In this document: positions 33,540 to 43,126 of the stretch, piece by piece
Layout of the letters: each line of letters begins with the position of its first letter
How positions within the stretch are numbered: the stretch's first letter is position 1
Source of the DNA: Angelakisella massiliensis
GTDB taxonomy: Bacteria > Bacillota > Clostridia > Oscillospirales > Ruminococcaceae
Assembly (NCBI RefSeq): GCF_900104675.1
Contig: NZ_LT629945.1
Span: forward strand, 2,408,756-2,472,755
DNA length: 64,000 bases
Reading direction: 5' to 3'
The notes under the pieces: model-generated
What the model was told of the DNA's origin: nothing
Seen by the model: the letters and a program-made list of their open reading frames with translations, nothing else
Databases searched by the model: none
Program-made: the position numbers and the translations under genes

Positions 33540-34658
33540 TCAGATCTGCCGTCCCTTGGGCACATACAGCGGATAAGTCAGGTATCCCGCCAGTTTTCTG
33601 CCATCCTTGATCAGCACATCCTTATCTGTGATGACATAATCCAGCTGAGCCCCATCCTCAATGGTAGTGCCCTGCATGATAATGCTGTTGCGGATGACCG
33701 TACCCTTGCCTACCTTGACGCCCCGGAAGATGATGGAATTTTCCACCTGGCCCTCAATGATGCAGCCGTCAGCCACCAGGGAATTCATGACCTTGGCCTG
33801 GAGGCCATACTTGGCGGGAACCTCATCACGCACCTTGGTATAGATGGGCCGCTGGACATTAAACAGCTCCTTACGGACATCTGCCTTCAGCAGCTCCATG
33901 TTGGTCTGGAAGAAGCTCTCCATATTGTGGATGCGATCACAGAAGCCGTCAAAACGATAGCAGGCGACACGTCCGTTCTCCGCTTCCTCCGCAATGACAT
34001 CACGATAGAAATCCGTCTTGTTCTGGGCTACAGCGTTGGTGACCCGGTGAACCAGCAGATCCTTATTAATGATGGCAATGTTCATGTAAATCTCCTGGTC
34101 TCCCTGTACATCAGGATTCCAGTAGATATCCCGAAGCATATTGTTCTTGCCTACAGCCAGCACCGCATTGTCCTTCTCCCCGTCCTCAATCTCCCGGACG
34201 GTATAGGCTACGGTAATATTGGCTCCGCTGTCAATATGGGCCTTCAGCATATCCTTGAAGTCAAAGTTGCACACCAGATCGCAGTCGCAAAGAGCCACAT
34301 AAGGGCTTTTGGAGGCCTGAATATAACCCAGGATACCGGCCAGGGCGTTAAGACGTCCATGATAGATGCCGGTACCGGTGCGGGAATAAGGGGGCAGCAG
34401 GGTCAGTCCGCCGATTTTCCGGGCCAGATCCCATTCACGGCCGGCGCCCAAGTGGTCCATCAGAGAATGATAGTTGCTTTTGGTAATAATACCTACATCC
34501 TTGATGCCGGAATTAACCATGTTGGACAAAGCAAAGTCCACCAAACGATATCTGCCGCCAAAGGGAACAGAGCCCATGGTGCGGTGTAAGGTCAGCTCGG
34601 AAAGGGCGTCATCATGCATATTGGAGAAAAGGATACCCAGCATTTTTGCATCAGCCAT
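33540..34658 (-). CDS. glgD: GlgD, accessory subunit of glucose-1-phosphate adenylyltransferase
   Basis: A 372-residue GlgC homologue found in Firmicutes, thought to tune the activity of GlgC in a heterotetramer. It has the nucleotidyltransferase fold ([47 protein letters not shown]) but lacks the AGGxGTRL nucleotide loop of GlgC, consistent with weak or no catalysis. A left-handed beta-helix forms the C-terminus. ATG 34658 has AGGAGG upstream and overlaps glgC by eight bases. Confidence 0.96.
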   Translation of the reverse strand: MADAKMLGILFSNMHDDALSELTLHRTMGSVPFGGRYRLVDFALSNMVNSGIKDVGIITKSNYHSLMDHLGAGREWDLARKIGGLTLLPPYSRTGTGIYHGRLNALAGILGYIQASKSPYVALCDCDLVCNFDFKDMLKAHIDSGANITVAYTVREIEDGEKDNAVLAVGKNNMLRDIYWNPDVQGDQEIYMNIAIINKDLLVHRVTNAVAQNKTDFYRDVIAEEAENGRVACYRFDGFCDRIHNMESFFQTNMELLKADVRKELFNVQRPIYTKVRDEVPAKYGLQAKVMNSLVADGCIIEGQVENSIIFRGVKVGKGTVIRNSIIMQGTTIEDGAQLDYVITDKDVLIKDGRKLAGYLTYPLYVPKGRQI

Positions 34659-35892
34659 CTTTCTCCACCTCCTCTTCTTCCGCAACGGCGGGAATATCTT
34701 TGTCGATCATACCTTTGGGCGGTACAACCGCCTTGGCGCCGACTTTCACATCGGCGGCCACAACAGCCACACCCCAGGCGGTCTTGTCATCACAATGCTC
34801 AGGGCTTGCGCCGATGCTGGCGCCTTCTTCAATGACCGCGTTCTCGGCTACGATGGCATATTCCACTGTAGCGCCTTTCTTGATCACAGTGCCGGGCATC
34901 ACGATGGAGTAACGGACAGTAGCGCCCTCTTCCACGGTAACACCGGCAAACAGGATGGAAAAGTCCACATCGCCTTCAATGACACAGCCTTCCGTGACCA
35001 TGGAATTTTCCACCTTGGCTTTATCGGAAACATAGTGAGGGGGCATGACAGGGTTACGGGAATAGATCTTCCAGCTGGGGTCATACAGGTTCAGCTGTGT
35101 TTTGGGGTCCAGCAGATCCATGTTGGCTTCCCACAGGCTGTCAATGGTGCCTACATCCTTCCAGTAACCGGAGAAGGCATAAGTAAACAGGCGCTCGCCG
35201 TTGGCCAGCATATTGGGGATAATGTTCTTGCCGAAGTCATTGCTGGAGGTCTTGTCGTTTTCATCATTGATCAGATATTCCCGCAGCTTCTTCCATTTGA
35301 AGATGTAGATGCCCATGGATGCCAGGTTGCTCTTGGGCTCTTTGGGTTTTTCCTCAAACTCATAAACGCTGCCGTCAGGATTGGTATTCATGATACCAAA
35401 GCGGGACGCCTCCGCGATGGGCACCTCAATGACGGCAATGGTGCAGTCAGCATCATTTTCCTTGTGCTGGCGAAGCATGGCGTTGTAATCCATTTTGTAG
35501 ATATGGTCGCCGGAGAGGATCAGCACATTTTCAGGATCATACCGCTCGATAAAAGGAATGTTCTGATAAATGGCGTTGGCGGTGCCGGTGTACCAGTCGG
35601 AGCCGGAGCTCTTCTGATAGGGCGGAAGCGTGAACACACCACCGTCATTGTGGTCCAGGTCCCAGGGCTGGCCGTTGCCCAGATACTCATTCAATACCAG
35701 CGGCTGATACTGAGTCAGCACACCTACTGTATCGATACCGGAATTGACACAGTTGGACAGTGGAAAATCGATGATGCGATACTTTCCCCCGTAAGGCACC
35801 GCCGGTTTCGCCAGTTTTTGTGTCAGCGCATAGAGTCTGCTGCCCTGGCCTCCGGCCAGAAGCATCGCGACCCACTCTTTTTTCTTCGCCAT
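34651..35892 (-). CDS. glgC: Glucose-1-phosphate adenylyltransferase, catalytic subunit
   Basis: A 413-residue enzyme making ADP-glucose from ATP and glucose-1-phosphate, the committed step of glycogen synthesis. [44 protein letters not shown] contains the nucleotide-binding loop and catalytic basic residues. [11 protein letters not shown] holds the metal-binding Asp, and [10 protein letters not shown] and FEEKP are the glucose-phosphate site. The final residues are acidic ([12 protein letters not shown]). ATG 35892 is set by GAGGGGG upstream. Works with GlgD encoded next. Confidence 0.97.
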   Translation of the reverse strand: MAKKKEWVAMLLAGGQGSRLYALTQKLAKPAVPYGGKYRIIDFPLSNCVNSGIDTVGVLTQYQPLVLNEYLGNGQPWDLDHNDGGVFTLPPYQKSSGSDWYTGTANAIYQNIPFIERYDPENVLILSGDHIYKMDYNAMLRQHKENDADCTIAVIEVPIAEASRFGIMNTNPDGSVYEFEEKPKEPKSNLASMGIYIFKWKKLREYLINDENDKTSSNDFGKNIIPNMLANGERLFTYAFSGYWKDVGTIDSLWEANMDLLDPKTQLNLYDPSWKIYSRNPVMPPHYVSDKAKVENSMVTEGCVIEGDVDFSILFAGVTVEEGATVRYSIVMPGTVIKKGATVEYAIVAENAVIEEGASIGASPEHCDDKTAWGVAVVAADVKVGAKAVVPPKGMIDKDIPAVAEEEEVEKDG

Positions 35893-35983
35893 AACTGGTT
35901 CCCCCTCATTAATCAAAGGTAATTTATTTACAAATCCAGCCGCTTTCTTCCCAGCAGGAGAAAACGTCCGCTTTTGTCCCTTG

Positions 35984-38011
35984 TCAGATGCTCTCCTTCT
36001 TTTTTCTGCCGGAAGCCTTTGCAGCGGAAGCGGTTTTGCCTTTTCTCGCTCCCGACTCCTTTGCTTTTTTGGATGCCGCGGAAGCGCCTGCGGCTTTTTC
36101 CGGTTTGACGGTCTTGCGCTTGCGCAGCTTGAAATAGACAGTGGACAGCGGCGCCAGCTTCAGGGTGACCACACGTTTGTACTCCCCGCAGGAGCCCTTG
36201 CGGCTCATGATCCTGGTACCGTTGGTAACACCGCTGCCGCCGTAACGCACATCGTCGGAGCTGAACACCTCATAGATGCTGGAGCAGTCATCAGGTACAC
36301 CCACAATGTAGTTGTCCCAGGGCACCGGTGCGAAATTGCACACCACCATCACCTGTTCGCCTTTTTCATCCATCCGCAGATACGCCAGCACATTATGACT
36401 GTTGTCATCGGCGTTGAGCCAGCGATAACCGTCCCAGCTGTCCTCGATCTGCCAAAATGCCGGGTTGTCCAGATAAAAGTGATTCACGTCCCGGGTAAAG
36501 TCCTTCATCTGCCGGTGACTGTCATATTGCAGCAGCATCCAATCCAGCTGCTTCTGATAATCCCATTCGATAAACTGGCCAAACTCACTGCCCATAAACA
36601 GCAGCTTTTTGCCGGGGCTGCTCATCATATAGCCCAAAAATGCCCGCAGACCTGCAAATTTCTGCTCATAGCTGCCCGGCATTTTATTGATGAGGGAGCC
36701 CTTGCCGTGAACCACCTCATCATGGGAGATGGGCAGGATAAAGTTTTCCGAAAAGGCATACACCATGCTGAAGGTGAGCTTGTCATGGTTATAGCTGCGG
36801 AAATAGGGGTCCATGGACATATAACGAAGGACGTCATTCATCCATCCCATATTCCACTTGTAAGTAAAGCCAAGACCTCCCACATAATCGGGCTTGGTCA
36901 CCATGGGCCAGGCGGTGGATTCCTCGGCGATCATCAGCACGCCGGGATGCTCCGTGAGGATAGCGCTGTTGAGCTTGCGCAGCAGCGCCACGGCCTCCAG
37001 ATTCTCCTTGCCGCCGTGAATATTGGGCATCCACTGTCCGTCCTGACGGCCATAGTCCAGATACAGCATGGACGCCACGGCGTCCACCCGGATACCGTCA
37101 ATATGGTACTCTTCCACCCAGAACATGGCGCTGGAAACCAGAAAGCTGATTACCTCGCACCGACCGTAATCAAAGGCCCGGGTGCCCCATTCATAGTGCT
37201 CCCGCTTTCTGGCGTCGGCGTATTCATAGCAGAAGCCGCCGTCAAACTCATACAAGCCGCTTTCATCCTTGGGGAAGTGAGCGGGAACCCAGTCCATGAT
37301 CACTCCTACGCCCTGCTGATGACAGAAATCCACAAAGGCCATAAAATCCTCAGGCTTGCCATAACGGGAGGTGGGAGCAAAGTATCCTGTCACCTGATAG
37401 CCCCAGGAACCATCAAAGGGGTATTCTGTCACAGGCATGATCTCAATGTGGGTATACCCCATTTCCTTGACATAGGGCACCAGCTCTTCCGCCAGCTTGC
37501 GGTAGTTAAAGTGATTGCCGTCCTCATAGGTCTTCCATGAACCCAGATGGACCTCATAAATATTCATTGGCTGACGGAAATGCGCCCCGGCATCCCGGGA
37601 CTGCCGCCAGGCATCGTCTTTCCACTGATATTGTCCCAGACGGTAGAGCTTGGACGCTGTACCCGGGCGGGTCTCGGTGTGGAAGGCATAGGGATCCGCC
37701 TTATGCAGCTTTCGCCCATCCGCCGCCGTAATGAGATATTTATAAGAATCGAACTCTCTGACCCCTGTTACAACAGCGTGCCACAGGCCCTGCTCATTGA
37801 CACGCTCCATGGGATCTTCCTGGCCGTCCCAATTGTTGAAATCGCCCACGACCGCCACTGCCTGAGCGTTGGGAGCCCAGACATAAAACTCCGCGGTGGT
37901 TTCATCCAGCCAGTGGGCGCCCATCATCTGGTAAGCCTTATAGTTGGTTCCCTGATGAAACAGATACGCCGGAAAGAGCTCCTTTTGATCCTGTTGTGAC
38001 TTATGCTCCAT
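35984..38011 (-). CDS. glgB: 1,4-alpha-glucan branching enzyme (GH13)
   Basis: A 675-residue enzyme that makes alpha-1,6 branches in glycogen. An N-terminal CBM48 (about 20-120, [22 protein letters not shown]) precedes the GH13 barrel: [31 protein letters not shown] (nucleophile Asp), [10 protein letters not shown] (acid/base Glu) and [14 protein letters not shown]. The C-terminus ends in about 45 residues rich in Lys, Ala and Ser ([20 protein letters not shown]...), beyond the normal enzyme. ATG 38011 has GAGGAGGG upstream. First gene of the glycogen operon; GlgC follows after about 90 bases. Confidence 0.96.
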   Translation of the reverse strand: MEHKSQQDQKELFPAYLFHQGTNYKAYQMMGAHWLDETTAEFYVWAPNAQAVAVVGDFNNWDGQEDPMERVNEQGLWHAVVTGVREFDSYKYLITAADGRKLHKADPYAFHTETRPGTASKLYRLGQYQWKDDAWRQSRDAGAHFRQPMNIYEVHLGSWKTYEDGNHFNYRKLAEELVPYVKEMGYTHIEIMPVTEYPFDGSWGYQVTGYFAPTSRYGKPEDFMAFVDFCHQQGVGVIMDWVPAHFPKDESGLYEFDGGFCYEYADARKREHYEWGTRAFDYGRCEVISFLVSSAMFWVEEYHIDGIRVDAVASMLYLDYGRQDGQWMPNIHGGKENLEAVALLRKLNSAILTEHPGVLMIAEESTAWPMVTKPDYVGGLGFTYKWNMGWMNDVLRYMSMDPYFRSYNHDKLTFSMVYAFSENFILPISHDEVVHGKGSLINKMPGSYEQKFAGLRAFLGYMMSSPGKKLLFMGSEFGQFIEWDYQKQLDWMLLQYDSHRQMKDFTRDVNHFYLDNPAFWQIEDSWDGYRWLNADDNSHNVLAYLRMDEKGEQVMVVCNFAPVPWDNYIVGVPDDCSSIYEVFSSDDVRYGGSGVTNGTRIMSRKGSCGEYKRVVTLKLAPLSTVYFKLRKRKTVKPEKAAGASAASKKAKESGARKGKTASAAKASGRKKKESI

Positions 38012-38468
38012 TCCACATCCCTCCTCTTTTATACATTTTATCATCAACGTTTTCATATTTCAAGTATTGGTTGGTGATTATTTTGAAAAGGACTTTGTCA
38101 ACAAACTCCTTTTTTATCTATTTTACACAGATTTGACTGACATTCTGCACTGGCCATACAAACTCTTTTTTTGTACAAGCATCCAAATCTCATCATAGAA
38201 ATATGCACCCCGCAAAGGAAAAAGAACCGACGGGCGCTTGTGTGCCCCATCACCGCCGGAAAAGCCCCCAGCATCATGCCAAAATGCCTTCCCCCATCTT
38301 TCCTCTTTCATGTCTGGGGACCTCCGTTTTTGACGCTGCGTCATGTTTTTCCGTCAAAGTGATGGAAAGTTGCCCTGTGTTATGCTAAAATGGATATTGT
38401 TTCTTTTGCTCCCCAAGAGCGCCCCTGTGGATGATTTCCCTGCCCTTCCGCGGCGGAAAGGAGCTGCC
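38012..38468. other. Divergent intergenic region glgB / PHP gene
   Basis: 457 bases. On the plus strand TGCTAAAAT (38383-38391) is a plausible extended -10 for the PHP-mtnN operon. On the minus strand TTGACA occurs near 38100 but without a good -10, so the glg promoter was not placed. Otherwise nothing was recognised. Confidence 0.35.
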
Positions 38469-39329
38469 ATGTTCGTCGATCTTCATCTTCATTCCTGCTT
38501 CTCTGACGGCACCCAGACGCCGGAACAGATTGCTGCTGTGGCCAAGGCCCGGGGCTTTTCCCTCATCGCCTTGGCGGACCACAACACCTGTGCCGGATAT
38601 CCCGCCCTTCGGGAGGCCTGCGGCCTGCTGGGGGTGGATTGCCTGCCGGGTATGGAGCTGGACTGCCGGTATGACCGGTATGAGATCCATATTCTCGCTT
38701 ACGGCTTTCGTATGGAAGAGCCCTTGCTGGCGCTGGCCGGGCAGTGCCGTCATCTGCTGCTGGAAATGAGCCGTGATCTGGTGCTCCGGATGGAAAAGGA
38801 CCATCCTACCCTCTCCCTGGAAGAATATGATGCCTGGGATTATGATCCCACCCTGGGCGGCTGGAAAGGTCTGCACTATCTGCTCCGCAAGGGTGTGACC
38901 CAGGAGCTCACCGAGGGGATGGCGCTGTACGCCGCTTATGGGTGTGATTACACCGATTATCCCTTCCTTTCGGCAGAAGAGGTTTGCCGGGTGATCCGGC
39001 AGGCGGGGGGAATACCAGTGCTGGCCCATCCCTGCAACTGGTTTGACGCTGGGGACCAGGAAGGTCTGCGGACACATCTGGATCGTCTGGTGGAAGCGGG
39101 AATCGGAGGAATCGAGTGTTATTATCCCGCCAACTCTCCGGAAATGACCCGTTTTTGCCGGGATTACTGTCAGCGGAAAGGGTTGCTGATCACCGCCGGC
39201 AGCGACGCCCATGGAGACTTTCAAAAGCGGCTCCACGGGGTGGAATATTACATTGGCGCAGTGCGGGTGGAACGCTCCCAGGTGGCGCTTCATCCCCTGC
39301 AAACTGAAAACAGCGAAGGAGAATTATAA
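38469..39329 (+). CDS. PHP-domain phosphoesterase
   Basis: A 286-residue metal-dependent phosphoesterase of the PHP family. The metal-binding motifs are FVDLHLHSCFSDGT (H6, H8), ALADHNTCAGYPA, LPGMELDC, PVLAHPCNW and TAGSDAHGD. Members hydrolyse small phosphates such as 3',5'-nucleoside bisphosphates or 5'-nucleotides; the substrate cannot be fixed. AAAGGAG precedes ATG 38469. It is followed after three bases by an MTA/SAH nucleosidase, suggesting one transcript and possibly a link to nucleoside salvage. Confidence 0.93.
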   Translation: MFVDLHLHSCFSDGTQTPEQIAAVAKARGFSLIALADHNTCAGYPALREACGLLGVDCLPGMELDCRYDRYEIHILAYGFRMEEPLLALAGQCRHLLLEMSRDLVLRMEKDHPTLSLEEYDAWDYDPTLGGWKGLHYLLRKGVTQELTEGMALYAAYGCDYTDYPFLSAEEVCRVIRQAGGIPVLAHPCNWFDAGDQEGLRTHLDRLVEAGIGGIECYYPANSPEMTRFCRDYCQRKGLLITAGSDAHGDFQKRLHGVEYYIGAVRVERSQVALHPLQTENSEGEL

Positions 39330-39332
39330 CTG

Positions 39333-40016
39333 ATGAAACTTGGTATTATGTGCGCTTCCCAAAACGAGCTTCGGCCCCTGACCGGAAAACTGGAAAATTC
39401 CTCCGTATCCTCCTATCTGGGGCGGGAATTTTTCAGCGGCAGTTACCATGGTGTTGATACTGTGGTGGTAATGGGCGGTGTGGGCAAGGTCAACGCCGCC
39501 GTCACCGTCCAGACCCTGATCCAGTGCTATGGAGTGGACACCATCATCTTTATCGGCGTGGCGGGAGGCATGGACGACAGCCTCTCCATCGGGGATGTGA
39601 TCATCGGCACTCAGCTGCTTTATCACGATCTGCCCATGGAGCTGGTCAATAACAACGATATGTTCCCCGATATGCCCCGGGACTGCTTCTCTTCCGATCC
39701 TGCACTGGTGGAACTTTGCCGCGGTCTGGGAGCCAACCTGCGCTTTGGCAAAATCGTTACCGGTGACGCTTTTATCACCGGAGACGGACGGCATGAGATC
39801 ATCGAAAAACACCATCCCCTGTGTGTGGATATGGAAAGCGCGGCAGCGGCACAGGTCTGCTGGTTCTTTCACACTCCCCTGCTGGTTATCCGTTCCCTGT
39901 CTGATTTCGCAGACGATGAAGCTGCCGATACCTACGAAGAGAATGTGCGGGGCAGTGTGGCCTCCGCTGCCCAGGTGCTGGATGACGTGGTGCGCAAGCT
40001 GGGTGAAAAAAGCTGA
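39333..40016 (+). CDS. mtnN: 5'-methylthioadenosine/S-adenosylhomocysteine nucleosidase
   Basis: A 227-residue enzyme that cleaves adenine from MTA, SAH and 5'-deoxyadenosine. E12 in CASQNELRPL, the phosphorylase-type core VVMGGVGKVNAA and FIGVAGGMDDSLSIGDVII, the substrate motif CVDMESAAAAQVC and the catalytic Asp in VIRSLSDFADDEA are all present. The length is normal. It follows the PHP gene with only three intervening bases. Confidence 0.95.
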   Translation: MKLGIMCASQNELRPLTGKLENSSVSSYLGREFFSGSYHGVDTVVVMGGVGKVNAAVTVQTLIQCYGVDTIIFIGVAGGMDDSLSIGDVIIGTQLLYHDLPMELVNNNDMFPDMPRDCFSSDPALVELCRGLGANLRFGKIVTGDAFITGDGRHEIIEKHHPLCVDMESAAAAQVCWFFHTPLLVIRSLSDFADDEAADTYEENVRGSVASAAQVLDDVVRKLGEKS

Positions 40017-40054
40017 GACTTCTGGAACAAGTAACCGGAACGGGGGACACAGGC

Positions 40055-40423
40055 ATGGAGGAAGGAATTTTTATTCTCACAGAGGATCGGGCGGGGGAAT
40101 ACCGCTTCCGCTTCCAGCTGCGAAACGGACAGATTCTGGGCTCCAGTGAGGGCTACGCTTCCAAGGCCGGCTGCCGCCGGGGCGTGGAAAGTGTGCGCCG
40201 CAACGCCTCCAAGGCCGATATTGTGGAGGAGGGCTATGGCCGCTGTCCCAAGTTTGAGTTGTTCAGTGACCGGAGTGGAAAGTTCCGTTTTCGGCTGCTG
40301 GCTTCCAATGGAGAAGCTATTCTGGCCAGCGACGCTTACAGCGATGTGAAACAGGCGGAAGAAGCCTGCCGGAAAGTGCAGTATCTGGCCATATCATCCC
40401 CTGTGGAGGACCATAGTGTATAG
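40055..40423 (+). CDS. DUF1508 (YegP-like) protein
   Basis: A 122-residue protein with two copies of the DUF1508 unit: FRFQLRNGQILGSSEGYASKAGCRRGVESVRRNA (about 18-51) and FRFRLLASNGEAILASDAYSDVKQAEEACRKVQ (about 77-109). The unit is a small beta-beta-beta-alpha fold of unknown function. GGAGGAA overlaps the start region, and a 38-base gap separates it from mtnN. Last gene before a terminator. Confidence 0.88.
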   Translation: MEEGIFILTEDRAGEYRFRFQLRNGQILGSSEGYASKAGCRRGVESVRRNASKADIVEEGYGRCPKFELFSDRSGKFRFRLLASNGEAILASDAYSDVKQAEEACRKVQYLAISSPVEDHSV

Positions 40424-40455
40424 GCATTAACCTTTACACACCCTTTGGTGCAAAC

Positions 40456-40514
40456 AAAAAGGACCGGAAAATTTCAGCAGTATTGCCGAAATCTTCGGTC
40501 CTTTTCTTTTTATG
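40456..40514. terminator. Terminator (usable on both strands)
   Basis: AAAAAGGACCG pairs with CGGTCCTTTT across a loop of about 25 bases that contains further pairing; T-rich tracts lie on both outer sides. It closes the PHP-mtnN-DUF1508 unit. Confidence 0.8.
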
Positions 40515-40626
40515 TCTCCCGCTTTTTATTGGATCTGATGAAGCGTGCTCGGCCAGTCCCTTCAAACAGAGAGCTCATTTCTGCCCATTGGGACCCTTTC
40601 CAATTTTCCTGTGGTCAGGTTTGAGT

Positions 40627-42024
40627 TCATTCCTCAGCCTGAAAATCCAAATTCAGCTTTTGACGGATGATCTCTACCTGCTCCTCTTTCAGCTGCACAT
40701 CTGTACGCAATAACAGCAGACATTTGGGATACCGGATCATCATCTCCCTTCCCCCATCAGACCAGGCTCTTTGGGCGCCCCACAGGGTCGCCAGATCCTC
40801 CCGCTCTGTGGTTCCGGGCTGCTCCCATTCAAGCTGGTCATTTCGTTCCTGCCATTCTGCGGTCAGGCGGTCCAGCGGATCGGACCAGAGAGAACGGTAC
40901 ACGGTATAGCTTAAATCCCAGGTTTCTTCTCCAGCCAAAGAGGCATAAGAATCCTGATCTCCTTCCAGCTTGGAAAAGACAGGGGATGAGCTTTGATCCA
41001 AACGGTAAGAGTAGATGTCCTTATCAACTTCATATCCCAAGTCCTCCAGCGTCAGAGGCAGCTGGTCACGGTACAGGGTAAAGGTCATAGTGTGGCCATT
41101 ATTGGTGACGGTGTAAGGGATACTCCCGGCTTCCTGTCTGGCCTCAATGGAGGAAATCCCCCACCACACCAGAGCGGAGATGGCAGCAAACATCACCAGC
41201 AACTGAAAAATCATCACAAGAATCAGATTTCTTTTTGCGGAAACGCCGGTTCTTTTCAGCTTTTTCCGCAGAAGGAATCCCAACCCCATGGATAACAGGA
41301 TAACACCCATAGAGGGCAGCATGATCCAGCGGTTTTCCTGTTTCAGTACCCACCATAGAGTAAACAGCACCGCTGCGGCGGAACAAACCATCATCCAACA
41401 AGCCATCATTTTTCTCAGCCGGTAGTTTCCCTGAGGACACCGCCCTCCTGCCTCTACCGCCCTTTTGGCAGACCGGTACCATAACGCGGTATCCACCATT
41501 ACAAAAAGAAGATAGATCAGCAGCATCAGCCACAAAACCGATGAAGCCAGCAGCGGTCCATTGGAAAGATATTGGTCCGGTGACTGACAGTACAACCATC
41601 CAAAGCTGGCCCACTGGATCAAAATCAGCACCACTATCAGACTGTAATTGCGGAAAACCAATTTTTTAAGACCTTCCCAGCTGTTTTCCAGCTTTACCCT
41701 CTCGTCGCTTTCAATGGGAACAGGGTTTTCCCGGTCGCTGACAAAAATCTCGTTTTTATTCCAATTACAGACGTATTCCCATCCTGCGGCGCGGCAATAA
41801 TCCCGGTAGGTCTGCTGCTCTTCCGTAGGGCCTGGAGAAAAATCTGAAGCATCCCGGTTATAAACCACTGTGTAGTGCCTGCGGGCGGGTTCCTCTTGGC
41901 GGTATGTCCAGAAAAAACTGCCGGTCTCCTCCAGTATCCAGCCTTTTTCCGCCATCCGGGACAGATGTTGGGAAATGGTTTCAAAATCATTGAACTGAAA
42001 CAGCTCAACCTGTCTTTTTTTCAT
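40627..42024 (-). CDS. DUF2812 membrane protein
   Basis: A 465-residue protein. The N-terminal DUF2812 domain (about 5-105) has the pattern FQFNDFETISQHLSRMAEKGWILEET and AAGWEYVCNWNKNEIFVSDREN. About five to six membrane segments follow between residues 125 and 290, then an extracytoplasmic-sized C-terminal domain of about 165 residues. Function is unknown. DUF2812 proteins are nearly always encoded with PadR regulators, as here: the padR gene overlaps it by four bases. Confidence 0.88.
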   Translation of the reverse strand: MKKRQVELFQFNDFETISQHLSRMAEKGWILEETGSFFWTYRQEEPARRHYTVVYNRDASDFSPGPTEEQQTYRDYCRAAGWEYVCNWNKNEIFVSDRENPVPIESDERVKLENSWEGLKKLVFRNYSLIVVLILIQWASFGWLYCQSPDQYLSNGPLLASSVLWLMLLIYLLFVMVDTALWYRSAKRAVEAGGRCPQGNYRLRKMMACWMMVCSAAAVLFTLWWVLKQENRWIMLPSMGVILLSMGLGFLLRKKLKRTGVSAKRNLILVMIFQLLVMFAAISALVWWGISSIEARQEAGSIPYTVTNNGHTMTFTLYRDQLPLTLEDLGYEVDKDIYSYRLDQSSSPVFSKLEGDQDSYASLAGEETWDLSYTVYRSLWSDPLDRLTAEWQERNDQLEWEQPGTTEREDLATLWGAQRAWSDGGREMMIRYPKCLLLLRTDVQLKEEQVEIIRQKLNLDFQAEE

Positions 42025-42350
42025 CGCTCCTGCTCCCCCTTTCTTCGGTAGATCCGCTTAAAGTCCTCCAACTGCCGCACCAGACGGCGGACCTCCTCCT
42101 CCAGCATCTCCCGTCCTGTTTCCGTAAGGATATAACTGCGTTTGCGGCCTTCGCTGCGGGTCTGGCGGATCATCCCCTCCTGTAAAAAGCGGTCCAGCAG
42201 CGTATACAGGGTTCCGGGGCCCACCTGAACCCTCCCGCCGCTCATCTGCTGTACCCGTTCCATGATGTCCACTCCGCAGCACTCCTCCTCCAGTGCCAGG
42301 AGGATGTAAAACATCTGCTCGGTCAGGGTCTGAAATTTTTCTCTTGCCAT
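42021..42350 (-). CDS. PadR family transcriptional regulator
   Basis: A 109-residue winged-helix repressor: ALEEECCGVDIMERVQQMSGGRVQVGPGTLYTLLDRFLQEGMIRQTRSEGRKRSYILTETGREML is the PadR domain with the conserved GTLYTLLDRL-type recognition helix. ATG start with a weak ribosome site. The promoter overlaps a 12-bp inverted repeat (42374-42385 with 42415-42426), consistent with autorepression of the padR-DUF2812 pair. Confidence 0.94.
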   Translation of the reverse strand: MAREKFQTLTEQMFYILLALEEECCGVDIMERVQQMSGGRVQVGPGTLYTLLDRFLQEGMIRQTRSEGRKRSYILTETGREMLEEEVRRLVRQLEDFKRIYRRKGEQER

Positions 42351-42373
42351 GGGAGCACCCTCTTTCCCGGGAA

Positions 42374-42432
42374 ATATCGAATATCAATATCGATGATAGA
42401 TATATTATAACCTCGATATTCGATATTGTCAA
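42374..42432 (-). promoter_or_regulatory. padR promoter with palindromic operator
   Basis: Minus strand: TTGACA (42432-42427), 17-base spacer, TATAAT (42409-42404), both consensus. ATATCGAATATC (42374-42385) and GATATTCGATAT (42415-42426) are perfect 12-bp arms 29 bases apart. One arm lies in the spacer and the other just after the start site. Confidence 0.85.
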
Positions 42433-42771
42433 TTGTCAGCGGTCTTTCTTCCCTGTACAGGTGTGCTGCATTCAAACAGACGGGCGGGATCATCCTTTCC
42501 GGAGAAAATCCTTATCTTATGGTCAAAGGAAACTTTTATTTTTTCCTGAATTTTCCCATAACGGGTCCGAAATTTCCAATATTCCCTGCTCCTTTGCCCA
42601 ACTTATTCCATAACACTTTGTCCATTTTGTTGGCTTTCTTCATTTTTCCCGTATCTTTTTACCTGCTGCGTCATAGAATAGAAGATACGCCGACTAAAAA
42701 CGGTCCATACAGATTTTTGAATTCCGGCCGCCTTCCTTAGGGATGGAAAGCTGGAAGAAAGGAGTTATAGA
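42433..42771. other. Intergenic, nothing recognised
   Basis: About 340 bases between the divergent padR unit and a small plus-strand gene. No clear promoter for the small gene was seen. Confidence 0.35.
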
Positions 42772-42957
42772 ATGGAACGCTCTTATTATCAACACCTGCA
42801 AAACAATGATGATCCTTATGCCGCCGGTTATCCCGGTATGGGGATGGAAGAAAACCGCTGGTTTTCCGTTCAGGGGGATGTGGACGACTTTATCTTCTAT
42901 GAGCCCGATCCTTTTGATGATTTCCCCCGGGGCTACCAGGGACACAGTCTCCGATAA
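42772..42957 (+). CDS. Small acidic hypothetical protein
   Basis: A 61-residue protein, MERSYYQHLQNNDDPYAAGY..., rich in Asp, Tyr, Phe and Pro, with no membrane segment and no recognised family. AAAGGAG eight bases before the ATG supports translation. An overlapping longer frame (42743-43042) has no such site. It is followed by a terminator-like hairpin. Function unknown. Confidence 0.55.
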   Translation: MERSYYQHLQNNDDPYAAGYPGMGMEENRWFSVQGDVDDFIFYEPDPFDDFPRGYQGHSLR

Positions 42958-43043
42958 TGATGCTGTTTTCGGCAGTCCCGCTTTATTCTCTGAAAAAAAT
43001 GGTCTCCTTGCAGCAGTTTATTTTGCTCACCATAAGGGCTGAA

Positions 43044-43099
43044 AAAGGCCGGAACCCTTGAATCCATGGGATTCAGCTGGTTCCAGCCTTTCTTTTTTG
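43044..43099. terminator. Terminator between small gene and alr (usable on both strands)
   Basis: AAAGGCCGGAACC pairs with GGTTCC(A)GCCTTT, and TGAATCC with GGATTCA forms the top of the stem (43053-43075). T-rich sequence follows on the plus strand; the A run on the left serves alr on the minus strand. Confidence 0.8.
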
Positions 43100-43126
43100 A
43101 TCGTTATCCTTTGCTTCTATGTTTTT

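Noticed and set aside
42743-43042. A 99-codon frame overlapping the 61-residue small gene
   Set aside because: No suitable ribosome site, and it reads through the 61-residue gene in another frame; the shorter frame has AAAGGAG at proper spacing.
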